Assembly (NCBI RefSeq): GCF_000158475.2
Contig: NZ_KI392031.1
Coordinates: 317,889-381,888, forward strand
Source of the DNA: Oxalobacter paraformigenes
GTDB lineage: Bacteria; Pseudomonadota; Gammaproteobacteria; Burkholderiales; Burkholderiaceae_D
Reading direction: 5' to 3'
DNA length: 64,000 nucleotides
The translations under genes were made by a program, and so were the position numbers. Shown piece by piece: positions 1 through 8,317 of the stretch; within the stretch, counting starts at the first letter, position 1, and each line of letters begins with the position of its first letter. Under the pieces are notes generated by a model. It made no database searches, was not told the DNA's origin, and saw only the letters and a list, made by a program, of their open reading frames with translations.

Positions 1-21
1 TCTTTTTTAGGGGTACTTTCT

Positions 22-474
22 TTATTGGGCAACGATTCTGGCGCGTTTGCCGTACAGGATCATGACTTTCTGGCCAACGGCATAGGCGGGAGACGGGCCC
101 TGAACCAGAGTGAGGGTTTCACCGCTGTCGGTCTTGACGACGTATTCGATGCCGGTCTGGTTCGTGACGCCTTTTTCGATGGCCGAACCGGCCAGCGCCC
201 CGATAACCGCGCCCCCGATCGCGCCCAGCGCATGCATGCGGTCGTTGCCGCCAATGGCGGAACCGGCCACACCGCCGGCGACAGCACCGGTCAATCCGCC
301 GACTTTGTTGGTTCCTTCCACGTTGACCGGACGGGCGCTGACGATCACACCGGGAACGCTGCGGGTAACGCTTCCGACAGAATCGACCGAATAGGTATCG
401 GGGCTTATATTGGTTGTGCAGGCGGCCATTAAAAGCGCCATAATCAGGACTGCGCCGCATTGGAATTTTTTCAT
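22..474 (-). CDS. glycine-zipper outer-membrane lipoprotein (SlyB-like)
   Basis: Predicted 150-residue lipoprotein. A basic, hydrophobic signal peptide ends in the lipobox LMAAC, with Cys19 as the lipidation site; there is no Asp at +2, which favours the outer membrane. Residues about 60-105 are two glycine/alanine-rich zipper helices (for example GGLTGAVAGGVAGSAIGG), the signature of the SlyB / Rickettsia 17 kDa antigen glycine-zipper family. The remainder is a small beta-rich C-terminal domain ending in RARIVAQ. A good ribosome site (AAAGG) lies 7 bases before the ATG. Family members sit in the outer membrane and affect envelope integrity; a precise role cannot be read here. It stands alone, pointing out of the window. 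Confidence 0.85.
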   Translation of the reverse strand: MKKFQCGAVLIMALLMAACTTNISPDTYSVDSVGSVTRSVPGVIVSARPVNVEGTNKVGGLTGAVAGGVAGSAIGGNDRMHALGAIGGAVIGALAGSAIEKGVTNQTGIEYVVKTDSGETLTLVQGPSPAYAVGQKVMILYGKRARIVAQ

Positions 475-805
475 TTTGCACCTTTCAGACTGTATAAATG
501 TTTTTGGTTCAGGAAAGGATAAGCGTTTTCGCTATCCGGAAATGCTTAACCGCGCTGATCGTATAGTTTGAATAATACTGTAAAAAGCGAATGAAAGCAG
601 TGGCGGCGGCACGCTTTGAAAACAGTTGTCGCTGATGCCCGACAGAGAACGCGGACCTTCCCTTTTTCGTGCCTTCAAAGAAAAATAGCGGGAACGGTCA
701 ACTTGATGTTTTATTTTAGTATAATGAAAACAGTACGTTATTCATCTTCATGACGATTCTGGCGATGAATGTTTCCGTTTCATCCTTTTTGAGAAGAGTG
801 TGCCA
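475..805. other. intergenic region between two divergent small envelope genes
   Basis: This AT-rich stretch separates the lipoprotein from the repeat protein. A perfect TATAAT at 720-725 is a plausible -10 element for the plus-strand gene, but no good -35 stands 16-18 bases upstream. No RNA gene or convincing reading frame was seen. Confidence 0.5.
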
Positions 806-1159
806 ATGTCTACGCCAACCCAGGATAAATCAGTGAATGCCGATGTGCGGCCGGTTGACCATGTTCCTGCCGGAGTCATTGACAACCCGATCGTCAATGC
901 CAATCCCATCGTCAATGCAGGCCCTATTGTCAATGCCAATCCTATCGTCAATGCAGGCAGTGCGGGCGGCGCCGGTTCCATGACAGGCAACAGCCCGATC
1001 GGCCAGCCTCCTGAAGAAGAGTTCCAGGAATACATGTCGGCAGGCTGTGCGGCAGTGGTGCCGGCCGGTGCGCGCAAGATTTACCTGATTATGGTAACCG
1101 TGACGATGCTGGTCGGGGGCGCTATCGTTTATGGTCTTTTCAAGCTGTTCGATTTGTAA
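806..1159 (+). CDS. small tail-anchored membrane protein with NPIVNA hexapeptide repeats
   Basis: A 117-residue protein of unknown function. The ATG at 806 is preferred over an in-frame GTG at 800 because the ribosome site GAGAAG (791-796) is 9 bases from the ATG but only 3 from the GTG. The N-terminal half is polar and carries four consecutive six-residue units, NPIVNA NPIVNA GPIVNA NPIVNA, encoded by near-identical 18-base units. A glycine-rich linker and an acidic segment (PPEEEFQEYMSAG) follow. The C-terminus is one hydrophobic helix (YLIMVTVTMLVGGAIVYGLF) ending three residues before the stop, so the protein is probably tail-anchored with its N-terminus in the cytoplasm. No enzyme motif is visible and I do not recognise the family. 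The gene is monocistronic. Confidence 0.65.
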   Translation: MSTPTQDKSVNADVRPVDHVPAGVIDNPIVNANPIVNAGPIVNANPIVNAGSAGGAGSMTGNSPIGQPPEEEFQEYMSAGCAAVVPAGARKIYLIMVTVTMLVGGAIVYGLFKLFDL

Positions 1160-1375
1160 CTGTTTTTTGGGCGGCGCTTGCCCGGACGGGGCTTTTGTCG
1201 TGTTTCTCCGGGTGTTCCGGGAGCGCTTGCTTTTTTCCTTCGGGGCAAAAGGATCCGGAAAACCGGTTCAGGCTGATAGTGTGGGGGGGGGTATTGTCTG
1301 TCGCCGGCAGAAAAAGCCGCGTTTTCCGGGTTCGTTTTTGCCGTGCCGCGGCTTTATGCGGGGCAGGACGCTTGA

Positions 1376-1414
1376 AAAATGAAAAATCCCGGATGATTTC
1401 GGATCATCCGGGAT
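1376..1414 (-). terminator. intrinsic terminator of tRNA-Ser
   Basis: A perfect 12-base stem (1386-1397 with 1403-1414, five-base loop) is followed on the minus strand by TTTTTCATTTTTC. It begins 7 bases past the tRNA CCA end. Confidence 0.9.
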
Positions 1415-1421
1415 GGTGCCC

Positions 1422-1515
1422 TGGCGGAGATGAAGGGATTCGAACCCTTGATACGAGTTTTGGCCCGTATGCTCCCTTAGCAGGGGAGTGCCTTCGACCT
1501 CTCGGCCACATCTCC
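1422..1515 (-). tRNA. tRNA-Ser(GCU)
   Basis: The minus strand reads GGAGATG at the 5' end, pairing with CATCTCC before G and an encoded CCA. The anticodon loop is CTGCTAA, giving anticodon GCT for the serine codons AGC and AGU. A long variable arm, typical of tRNA-Ser, precedes the T arm (GGTTCGAATCC). Full length is 94 bases including CCA. Confidence 0.96.
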
Positions 1516-1671
1516 GGACTGCTTTAAAAAATTTCAAGTGCAGCGGAATATATAATAATAGCTTTCCGCCGGCTTTCGGTCAATGGATGAGCCTGTGTTT
1601 TCGCCAATTTTCTACGGGTTGCTCCATGTGGAAAGCCGGATGTCACGTTTCTTTTTCCGGCAAGCGGATCG

Positions 1672-2028
1672 TCACGCTTGTCCAAGCGGCCGGGAAGCGC
1701 CGTTTTCTTCCGTGTTTTTCGGTTTGAACTGTTTGTCGCTGATCCGGAATTTGTCCCGGCGGTCACCCATCATTTCGCGCAGTTGCCTGATGCTCATATT
1801 GCTGACTTCCTGCATGCGTATCAGCAGGGAAGCGCCAACCGGCAATCTCCCGTGCCTGATTTTACTGATAACCGGCGGGGCGACTTCCAGCGCACGCGAT
1901 AAAGCGGCGTCGTTTTTCAGATTGAGTGCTTTTATCATGCCGGTTAAGAGGTTGTTCGGATCGTATTTGTCCGGCTTGTCGGTATGGTTTTCATATCGCT
2001 GCCTGTAGCTTCCTTGCCCGTTTTTCAT
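1672..2028 (-). CDS. small Cro/C1-type helix-turn-helix protein
   Basis: A 118-residue putative DNA-binding protein. An extended frame begins at 2055, but a consensus ribosome site AGGAGG sits immediately upstream of the ATG at 2028, so translation starts at MKNGQGSYRQ. The central segment LLTGMIKALNLKNDAALSRALEV followed by APPVISKIRHGRLPVGASLLIRM is a Cro/C1-like helix-turn-helix; the recognition helix contains PPVISKIRHGR. The tail is basic and polar. Such single-domain regulators are common in Burkholderiales as stand-alone genes; the target is unknown. It is separate from its neighbours and faces away from the Mu-type DNA-binding gene, so the two share one intergenic region. Confidence 0.75.
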   Translation of the reverse strand: MKNGQGSYRQRYENHTDKPDKYDPNNLLTGMIKALNLKNDAALSRALEVAPPVISKIRHGRLPVGASLLIRMQEVSNMSIRQLREMMGDRRDKFRISDKQFKPKNTEENGASRPLGQA

Positions 2029-2839
2029 TGGTTTCCTCCTGAAATTGTCTGTCAATAAAATTTATTTTCGACAATTTAAAAGATGTGATTTTGATAATCG
2101 TCAGGTAAAGTTGACTCTTCAGGATATTGGCCGGTCAGGCCGCTGATGTTTTTTCATGGTGGAAAGCTGAAGGGGAAAGCTGGCGGCTGGAACAGGGTGG
2201 GCAGCGGACGGCTATATCTGTTTTGCCAGGGTGGCAGAAGAAGGAAGGCGGCCGGTTTGTTGGATGTTTGTTGCGGTTCGCGCGCGTTTTCAGCAATGAA
2301 ACCGTTTTAAGGTCTTCTTTTGGAGGAAGCGCACTCCGGCAATCCGGATTTTGCCGGAGTGAATGGTTCGGTCTGCAAATTTGCCGGTGAAAAAGGGAAG
2401 TGAACCGCGTTTGCGAATTTTTCAGGGAGGCTAGGCGGCCTGTTTAAGCTGTGATAGCCTACGCAGATGCCGGAACGCAAAATTTTTGGAGATGGAAGGG
2501 AAAGAAGGAACACAACAGTAGCTTTTCAAGATATGATCTTGTTGCTTCCTGCAAAGAATAACGACTTGACCTGATCAGGTTTCAGGCCAAATATTATCAA
2601 TATGTTGTCCCCTGACAGTCAATAGACACACAGGATTGGTGAAGTGCGCCAGTAACTTTACATTCCATTGCCTTTATTTACGGAACCAAGTGTAGTGTAA
2701 GTGTATCGAAGTGTTTTGTAAAGCGTTTTTTGTTTTGTGTGTTGGCATAGGGAGACTGGTTCATTTTTCATTTTTTTGAAGCCGGTTTTTGTCTGTTTTA
2801 AGTGTTTTGTCTATTTGTCCACTAGAGATAAGTATCTTG
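2029..2839. other. long operator-rich intergenic region
   Basis: About 810 bases with no gene I can support. The left half is GC-rich and has an 11-base-stem hairpin at 2332-2361 without a T-run. The right half becomes AT-rich and holds inverted repeats at 2527-2541 (CAAGAT-ATG-ATCTTG), 2569-2580 (perfect palindrome ACCTGATCAGGT) and 2591-2603 (ATATT-ATC-AATAT). AAGTGT boxes lie at 2688, 2699, 2709 and 2800. This looks like regulatory DNA for the genes on either side, probably the plus-strand Mu-type DNA-binding gene. Confidence 0.6.
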
Positions 2840-3304
2840 ATGAAAATTTTATTTACTGCTGCCGAAATTGCGCGCATGCGTTTGCCCGGGTTGCCGACGA
2901 CGAAATCGAGTATTTTGTCCAGAGCCGCCAAGGAAGGCTGGCGCTATGAAGAACAGTATGGAATTGGCGGTATCAGGAAAGTATTTGAAATACCGGATCA
3001 TTATCTGGTGTCGGCACATGAAGACATCGCGGAAAAGGCTGCCCGGCAAAATGCCGGCAAGTACCGGGTCAAACGGATTGGTCTGGAAAAAGGAGCGGGC
3101 AATTCTGTTAACGCGGCCAAACTGGCTGCCGCAGCGCATCTTCTTGAAAAATGGGATTCGGATGAAAATATCGGAATGACGCCCGATGAAAAGGGAAAAA
3201 TGATCGCCGTGTTTTACAAGGTGCTTATGAATGGCGCCGAAACGGAAGATCTTTCCTGTTTGCTTTCAGAAATCACGAATCTGGTGAAAAGGAAAAACGG
3301 CTGA
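2840..3304 (+). CDS. Mu-type helix-turn-helix DNA-binding protein
   Basis: A 154-residue protein starting at MKILFTAAEIA; a longer frame from 2789 has no ribosome site. Residues about 5-55 match the winged-helix domain at the N-terminus of Mu-like transposases and repressors: AAEIARMRLPGLPTTKSSI, then AAKEGWRYEEQYGIGGIRKVFEIP, with the usual LPGLP, the EGW and the glycine-rich wing before a strand. The rest is helical and lacks a transposase DDE core. By family knowledge this domain binds DNA in Mu repressor, transposase and related regulators. No phage genes lie nearby, so it is either a domesticated regulator or a prophage leftover. The repeat-rich upstream region suggests autoregulation, which is inference. 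Confidence 0.7.
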   Translation: MKILFTAAEIARMRLPGLPTTKSSILSRAAKEGWRYEEQYGIGGIRKVFEIPDHYLVSAHEDIAEKAARQNAGKYRVKRIGLEKGAGNSVNAAKLAAAAHLLEKWDSDENIGMTPDEKGKMIAVFYKVLMNGAETEDLSCLLSEITNLVKRKNG

Positions 3305-3321
3305 ATGCGGCAGCTGTTTTG

Positions 3322-3371
3322 AAAGCGCTTCGATAGCCTGTTGTTTCCAGGTACTGCCGAAGCGCTTTTTT
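3322..3371 (+). terminator. intrinsic terminator after the Mu-type DNA-binding gene
   Basis: The stem AAAGCGCTTCG (3322-3332) pairs with CGAAGCGCTTT (3358-3368) across a 25-base loop that holds its own short CCTG/CAGG pairing. A run of T ends at 3371. It starts 18 bases after the stop codon. Confidence 0.8.
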
Positions 3372-3390
3372 GACGAAAAGCCGGACACGT

Positions 3391-3777
3391 TCAGTCTTTC
3401 TGTTCAATCAGTTCGATTTTATAGCCGTCCGGATCTTCAACAAACGCGATAACCGTAGTTCCCCCCTTGACCGGGCCCGGTTCCCGCGTGATTTTCCCGC
3501 CCGCTTCGCGAATGCGCTTGCAGGCGGCGACGATATCGTCTGTCGAAAGGGCGATGTGGCCGTAAGCCGTTCCCATATCGTATCCGGATACGCCGTAGTT
3601 GTAGGTGAGTTCGAGTTCGGCCTGTAAAGGATTGCTTTCGTAGCCGAGATAGGCAAGGGTGTACCGGTATTCCGGATTGTCGCTGGTTCTGATCAGTTTC
3701 ATGCCCATTACCCGGGTGTAGAAATCGATGGAACGCTGCAAATCGCCGACTCTTAACATGGTATGAAGAAAACGCAT
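3391..3777 (-). CDS. gloA: lactoylglutathione lyase (glyoxalase I)
   Basis: GloA converts the hemithioacetal of methylglyoxal and glutathione to S-lactoylglutathione in the cytosol; GloB, also in this window at about 46 kb, completes the detoxification. The 128-residue length is standard for the short bacterial form. The metal ligands fall exactly at the expected places: His5, Glu56, His74 and Glu122. The fold signature [20 protein letters not shown] is intact. A ribosome site CAGGAG lies 6 bases before the ATG. It is the last gene of the minus-strand run that begins at glyQ and follows the YgjP-like gene after an 83-base gap. Confidence 0.97.
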   Translation of the reverse strand: MRFLHTMLRVGDLQRSIDFYTRVMGMKLIRTSDNPEYRYTLAYLGYESNPLQAELELTYNYGVSGYDMGTAYGHIALSTDDIVAACKRIREAGGKITREPGPVKGGTTVIAFVEDPDGYKIELIEQKD

Positions 3778-3860
3778 GGTCGCTCCTGTCTGTGGAAGAT
3801 AGCCTTCATTTTAAAAGAAGTCCGGATGTCGTGAAACCGGATCGTGCAGGAGATTTGTTT

Positions 3861-4748
3861 TCAATCGGTTTCAGGAAAAAGCGAGAACAGAAGCGGAGAG
3901 AGGTTCTGGAGCTGTTTGCGCGCTTTTCCATAGTCCGGACACCATGTTTTGACAATTGCCCAGAAACGCGGGCTGTGATTCATCTCGAGAAGGTGCGCCA
4001 GTTCGTGAATCACGACATAGTCGATCAGGAAGAGGTCGCAATGGATGAGCCGCCAGTTGAGCCGGATGTGCCGTTTTGCCGAACAGGATCCCCAGCGTGT
4101 GCGGGCATTGGAAAGTCCGAAAGCATCGAAGCGGACATTCATTTTCCCGGCATACCAATGCAGGCGCTCTTCGAAAATACGTGTCGCTTGCGATTTCAGC
4201 CAGTTTTTTACCTGCCCTGCAAGGGCATCCTGATGGCTTGGAAAGGCGATGTGAACATCCAGACGGTCTTTATCCAGACGGAAAACGGGATGGGGGACGC
4301 CGCTGTTTTCAAGTCGCAGAACCCGTTTTTTCCCGAGATAGGGGAAAACGGTTCCATTTTCCCAGTCGGGGGTCGCGGGCTTTGCTGTTTGCTGGCGACG
4401 GTAGAAATCGAGTTTGTCGAGTATCCATTTCCGCTTTTCGTAAAGGGCGTTTTCGATCGCGTAAAGCGCGCTTCGTCTGGGTGCGGTTATTTTCAGGCCG
4501 GATTCGTCGATCAAAAAACCGATCGTTCGACGGCCGGACCGGCGCAAGAGATAGGAAACGGTTTGTCCGTTCAGGTTGATTGTCCGCAAAACGCCTTCGT
4601 CGCGCCTTTCATGTTTCTTTTGTTTAGAGGGACGAACGTTCTTTTCAGGCGGCCTGCCAGGGGGCGCCGGTTTTTTCCTGAAGAGGGCGCCGGATACAAA
4701 ATCGAACAGGTCCGGCTGGGCGGGAAGCGGGGAGCGTTTTGCTGCCAT
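3861..4748 (-). CDS. YgjP-like M48-family metallopeptidase
   Basis: A 295-residue protein of the DUF45/YgjP group of zinc metallopeptidases. The zinc-binding motif HELAHLLEMNHSPRFW is present near the C-terminus (HExxH plus a downstream histidine), preceded by the family segments TRWGSCSAKRHIRLNWRL and DYVVIHELAH. The N-terminal third (RRSGRRTIGFLIDESGLKITAP) matches the usual beta-rich start of this family. There is no signal peptide, so it is cytosolic. The substrate is unknown for most members. Its ATG lies 9 bases beyond the plsC stop codon, which suggests co-transcription with plsC and gmhB, an arrangement common in Burkholderiales. Confidence 0.88.
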   Translation of the reverse strand: MAAKRSPLPAQPDLFDFVSGALFRKKPAPPGRPPEKNVRPSKQKKHERRDEGVLRTINLNGQTVSYLLRRSGRRTIGFLIDESGLKITAPRRSALYAIENALYEKRKWILDKLDFYRRQQTAKPATPDWENGTVFPYLGKKRVLRLENSGVPHPVFRLDKDRLDVHIAFPSHQDALAGQVKNWLKSQATRIFEERLHWYAGKMNVRFDAFGLSNARTRWGSCSAKRHIRLNWRLIHCDLFLIDYVVIHELAHLLEMNHSPRFWAIVKTWCPDYGKARKQLQNLSPLLFSLFPETD

Positions 4749-4757
4749 GGGGGCAAA

Positions 4758-5561
4758 TTACCTGTAAATGTCGGGCGATATATTGCGCATTTCGCTTTCG
4801 ATCCAGTCTTCGACTTCCTGCGTCAGATCGTCCGGTGTCCGGTTTGCCGGCGAGATGGCTTTGCCGATTGAAACGGTAATCATGCCGGGTTTTTTGATGA
4901 ATGAGCCTTTTGGCCAGCATTCGCCTGCGTTGAGGGCGATGGGCACGACTTTTGCGCCGGTTTTGATGGCCAGACGGGAACCGCCGTTATGATATTTTCC
5001 TTTTTCGCCGACAGGGATGCGTGTTCCTTCGGGAAAGATGATGATCCACTGGCCTTCCTTGAGGCGCTGGCTCCCTTTTCTGACGAGCTGGCGGAAAGCG
5101 TTGGTTCCCTGGTTACGGTCGATGGGGATCATGCGCAAAAGGCCCAGCGCCCAGCCGAAGAAAGGAATGTAAAGCAGTTCTTTTTTCAGTACGAAAGACA
5201 GGGGGCTCGGCATGTTGGCCAACAGGAAGATGGTTTCCCAGGCGGACTGGTGTTTGGAGAGCAGGATGACCGGCCCTTCAGGAAGATGCTCCATGCCTTT
5301 GATCTGGTATTGGACGCCACAGAGGGATTTGAGCAGCCAGATGGTGAATACGTTCCAGCGTGACGTGATGTAATAGCGTTTGCGATAGGGAAGCCAGCAC
5401 GTCATGAAGCAGAAACACGCCCAAAGAGGGGTGAACGTTCCCCAGATGAGGGTAAAGGAAAGAGAACGCAAAAAGAGAAAATGTCCGCCAGAAACCGATT
5501 CTTCCGGCTCATGGCGGGACGAATTGAAAAGCACGGTTTTTAAACGCGGCAAAAGATTCAC
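4758..5561 (-). CDS. plsC: 1-acyl-sn-glycerol-3-phosphate acyltransferase
   Basis: PlsC acylates lysophosphatidic acid at position 2 to form phosphatidic acid at the inner membrane. The 267-residue protein has an N-terminal hydrophobic region (LIWGTFTPLWACFCFMTCWL), the catalytic HX4D-type motif as KHQSAWE, the substrate motif FPEGTR, and a third block around VPIALNAGECWP. His in the first motif is the catalytic base; Glu replaces Asp as is usual for HQSAWE members. Translation starts at a GTG that overlaps the gmhB stop (GTGA), with AGGAAT upstream, so the two genes are translationally coupled. An N-terminal extension of about 30 residues precedes the first hydrophobic segment. Confidence 0.95.
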   Translation of the reverse strand: MNLLPRLKTVLFNSSRHEPEESVSGGHFLFLRSLSFTLIWGTFTPLWACFCFMTCWLPYRKRYYITSRWNVFTIWLLKSLCGVQYQIKGMEHLPEGPVILLSKHQSAWETIFLLANMPSPLSFVLKKELLYIPFFGWALGLLRMIPIDRNQGTNAFRQLVRKGSQRLKEGQWIIIFPEGTRIPVGEKGKYHNGGSRLAIKTGAKVVPIALNAGECWPKGSFIKKPGMITVSIGKAISPANRTPDDLTQEVEDWIESEMRNISPDIYR

Positions 5562-6142
5562 GTCGATTCCTGGGCGTTTTTATCCTTGTTTTCGGCGGTT
5601 TTCTGTTCCGGCGACAGCAGATGATCGGCGACAGCGGACAGATTCTCGAAAATGACGGTTTTGGGAGGCAGGCCTCCGTTTTCAAGGGTTTGTTTTCCTT
5701 TGCCGCTTAAAACCAGTATCGGTGTGCAACCGGCCAGAAAGGCAGCCTGCAGATCACGCAGGGAATCGCCGACGGAAGGCACTTCGTCCAGTTTCATGTC
5801 GAAACGTTCGGCAATGGTGCTGAACATGCCTTGCCGGGGTTTGCGGCAGTCGCAATTGTCGCTGGCCGTATGCGGACAAAAGAAGATGGCTTCGATCAGG
5901 CCGCCGGCAGCCTTGACGGCAGCCTGCATTTTCTGGTGGATCGCGTTTAAGGTCGTGATGTCGAAGAAGCCGCGTCCCAGTCCGGACTGGTTGGTTGCCA
6001 CGACGATGGTATATCCCGCTTTGGTCAGCCGTGCGATGGCTTCCAGTGAACCGGGGAGGGGAATCCACTCGTCCGGAGTCTTGATGAACGAATCGGAATC
6101 TTCGTTAATAACGCCATCGCGGTCGAGAATAAGAAGTTTCAT
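5558..6142 (-). CDS. gmhB: D-glycero-beta-D-manno-heptose 1,7-bisphosphate 7-phosphatase
   Basis: GmhB removes the 7-phosphate of heptose bisphosphate on the ADP-heptose route to lipopolysaccharide inner core. The 194-residue HAD-family protein has the nucleophile motif DRDGVIN near the N-terminus, ATNQSGLGRG as motif II, a zinc cluster CPHTASDNCDC followed by RKPRQGM, and GDSLRDLQAA as the acidic motif IV. Length fits the family. The polar tail (PEQKTAENKDKNAQEST) is slightly longer than usual. It lies 15 bases after glyS and overlaps plsC by four bases, the conserved betaproteobacterial order glyQ-glyS-gmhB-plsC. Confidence 0.95.
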   Translation of the reverse strand: MKLLILDRDGVINEDSDSFIKTPDEWIPLPGSLEAIARLTKAGYTIVVATNQSGLGRGFFDITTLNAIHQKMQAAVKAAGGLIEAIFFCPHTASDNCDCRKPRQGMFSTIAERFDMKLDEVPSVGDSLRDLQAAFLAGCTPILVLSGKGKQTLENGGLPPKTVIFENLSAVADHLLSPEQKTAENKDKNAQEST

Positions 6143-6157
6143 TGCGCGTTCCCGGGT

Positions 6158-8242
6158 TCAAGAAGCCAGTTTGGAGATATCTGCCACCTGATTCATCATG
6201 GCATGCAACTGCTTTAACAAGGCAATGCGGTTGTTGCGCAAACGGGTATCGTCGGTCATGACCATGACGTTGGTGAAAAACGCATCGACGTCGTCGCGCA
6301 GTTGCGCCAGTGTTTTCAGTGTACCAGTATAATCTCCCGCGGCAAATTTCCGGTCGGCTTCCGGTTTGACGACGGTCATGTCGGCAAAGAGCTTTTTCTC
6401 GCTGTCTTCAGCCAGAATGTCCGTGTGGACATCGCCCGCGTTGATGTCCGATTTTTTCAGGATGTTGGTAATGCGCTTGTTGGCGGCGGCAAGGGAGACG
6501 GATTCCGGCATGGCGGCAAAGGCGCGTACGGCTTCCAGCCTGTCGATCAGGTTGTCGAAACGATCCGGATTCTGCGCCAGAACCGCGTCGATTTCAGCCG
6601 GGGAATAACCGCGGTCGCGCAACAGGCCTCTCAAGCGTTCCATGACAAAAGCGAGCACGCCTTCCGTGGGATCGGTCATTGTGGCGTTGGTTGACAGGAT
6701 GCCGACGGCTTCGGCAAGCATTTTGCGCAGGGAGAGCGGCAGTTTTTTCTCGATCAGGATGCGCAGGATGCCTAGGGCATGGCGGCGCAGGGCGAATGGA
6801 TCCCTGTCGCCTGTCGGTTGCAATCCGATTCCCCAGATACCGGCAAGCGTTTCCAGTTTGTCGGCCAGCGCGATGGCGGTTCCGGTCGGGGTAGCCGGCA
6901 GGACGTCGCCCGCGAAGCGGGGCTGGTAATGTTCGGTACAGGCCAGCGCCACTTCTTCGTGTTCGCCATCATGGCGGGCATAGTAGGTACCCATGATGCC
7001 TTGCAGTTCGGGAAACTCACCGACCATTTCGGTCAAGAGATCGGCCTTGACGAGCCGCGCCGCACGATCGACCAGTTGGGTGTCGATGCCCATTTTTCCG
7101 GCAATGAAAACGGCCAGCAGACGGACGCGGGCCATCCGCTGGGCCAGGGTGCCCAGCTTGTTGTGGTAAACGACATTGGCAAGACCCGGGAGCCGTTCTT
7201 CCAGACGCTTTTTTTTATCCTGTTCAAAGAAAAAGCGGGCGTCTGACAGGCGCGGGCGGATGACGCGTTCATTGCCGCTGATGATGCGTTGGGGGGTATT
7301 CGTTTCCATGTTGGACACGATCAGAAAGCGCGAACGCAGACGTCCTTCAGCATCGGTTAAGGCAAAGTACTTCTGGTTGGTCTGCATGGTCAGGATCAGG
7401 CATTCCTGCGGCACTTCAAGGAAAGATTCCTCGAAATGGCATTCGTAAACGATGGGCCATTCGACCAGTGCCGTCACTTCGTCGAGCAGGGATTCCGGCA
7501 TCAGAACCTTGTCGCCTTTCGCTTTTTCGATGAGCATGGCGCGGATGCGGTCCTTGCGCGCCTGGAAACCGGGGATGATCTTGCCTCTTGTTTCCAGCGT
7601 AACGGCATAATAGTCGGCCGCCAGAATGCCGATTTCTCCCTGCGACAGGAAACGGTGACCATGCGTGGTGCGTCCGGCAGAAAGACCCAAAAGCGCGATC
7701 GGCACGACGTTTTCCCCGTGCATGGCGACGATTTCGTGGACGGGACGGACGAATTCGACGGTTTCGCCATCCGGCCGCTGATAGGTCATCATTTTCGGGA
7801 CGGGCAGTTCGTGTGCCGCTTTTTCTACCGCCTTTTGCAGGGAGGCGGCCAGCGGGATGCCGCTGGCCGTGTAGTTGTAAAAGAGACAGTCGTTTTTGCC
7901 GTCGCGAGCCACTTCCAGCGTGGATATGTCAATGTCGGGAATGTTCAGGGCCGCCAGTTTCTTTTTGAGCGGTGCGGTCGGTTTGCCGTCAGCATCCAGC
8001 GCGACGCTGACCGGCAGCACTTTCTGGCGGATGGGTTTGTCGGGCGAGACGTCGCGGACGTTGGTGATGGTGATGGCAAGGCGGCGGGGTGTCGCATAGA
8101 CGGTTTTTTTCGAGGCATCGGTCAGGAAATCGTCCTGCCGGAGGCTTTTTTCGATCGTGCCTGCAAATGAATCGGCCAGTTTGGTCAGCGCCTTGGGCGG
8201 CAGTTCTTCAGTCAACAGTTCGACAAGCAGGGTCTGGTTCAT
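6158..8242 (-). CDS. glyS: glycyl-tRNA synthetase beta subunit
   Basis: The 694-residue beta subunit of the alpha2beta2 bacterial glycyl-tRNA synthetase, which handles tRNA recognition. It begins MNQTLLVELLTEELPPKALTKL, the standard start of GlyS, and contains ATPRRLAI, the HD-like central segment YYARHDGEHEEVALA, and the DRDPFALRRHALGILRILIE block near residue 500. The C-terminal anticodon-binding helical domain (FFTNVMVMTDDTRLRNNRIALL) is complete. Full length compares well with the E. coli subunit of about 690 residues. It follows glyQ by 75 bases. A ribosome site AAAGG precedes the ATG. Confidence 0.98.
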   Translation of the reverse strand: MNQTLLVELLTEELPPKALTKLADSFAGTIEKSLRQDDFLTDASKKTVYATPRRLAITITNVRDVSPDKPIRQKVLPVSVALDADGKPTAPLKKKLAALNIPDIDISTLEVARDGKNDCLFYNYTASGIPLAASLQKAVEKAAHELPVPKMMTYQRPDGETVEFVRPVHEIVAMHGENVVPIALLGLSAGRTTHGHRFLSQGEIGILAADYYAVTLETRGKIIPGFQARKDRIRAMLIEKAKGDKVLMPESLLDEVTALVEWPIVYECHFEESFLEVPQECLILTMQTNQKYFALTDAEGRLRSRFLIVSNMETNTPQRIISGNERVIRPRLSDARFFFEQDKKKRLEERLPGLANVVYHNKLGTLAQRMARVRLLAVFIAGKMGIDTQLVDRAARLVKADLLTEMVGEFPELQGIMGTYYARHDGEHEEVALACTEHYQPRFAGDVLPATPTGTAIALADKLETLAGIWGIGLQPTGDRDPFALRRHALGILRILIEKKLPLSLRKMLAEAVGILSTNATMTDPTEGVLAFVMERLRGLLRDRGYSPAEIDAVLAQNPDRFDNLIDRLEAVRAFAAMPESVSLAAANKRITNILKKSDINAGDVHTDILAEDSEKKLFADMTVVKPEADRKFAAGDYTGTLKTLAQLRDDVDAFFTNVMVMTDDTRLRNNRIALLKQLHAMMNQVADISKLAS

Positions 8243-8317
8243 TTTTTAAGCCTTTTTCTTTCGTCGCCGGGATTGCCGTACCGGCGGGTGTTTCAAATCA
8301 GTCGCGCTGTCCGGTTG

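Noticed and set aside
2332-2361. 11-base-stem hairpin considered as a terminator
   Set aside because: It has no T-run on either strand and no gene ends beside it.
2127-2390. Plus-strand 87-codon frame in the intergenic region
   Set aside because: It starts at TTG without a ribosome site and has no recognisable protein features.
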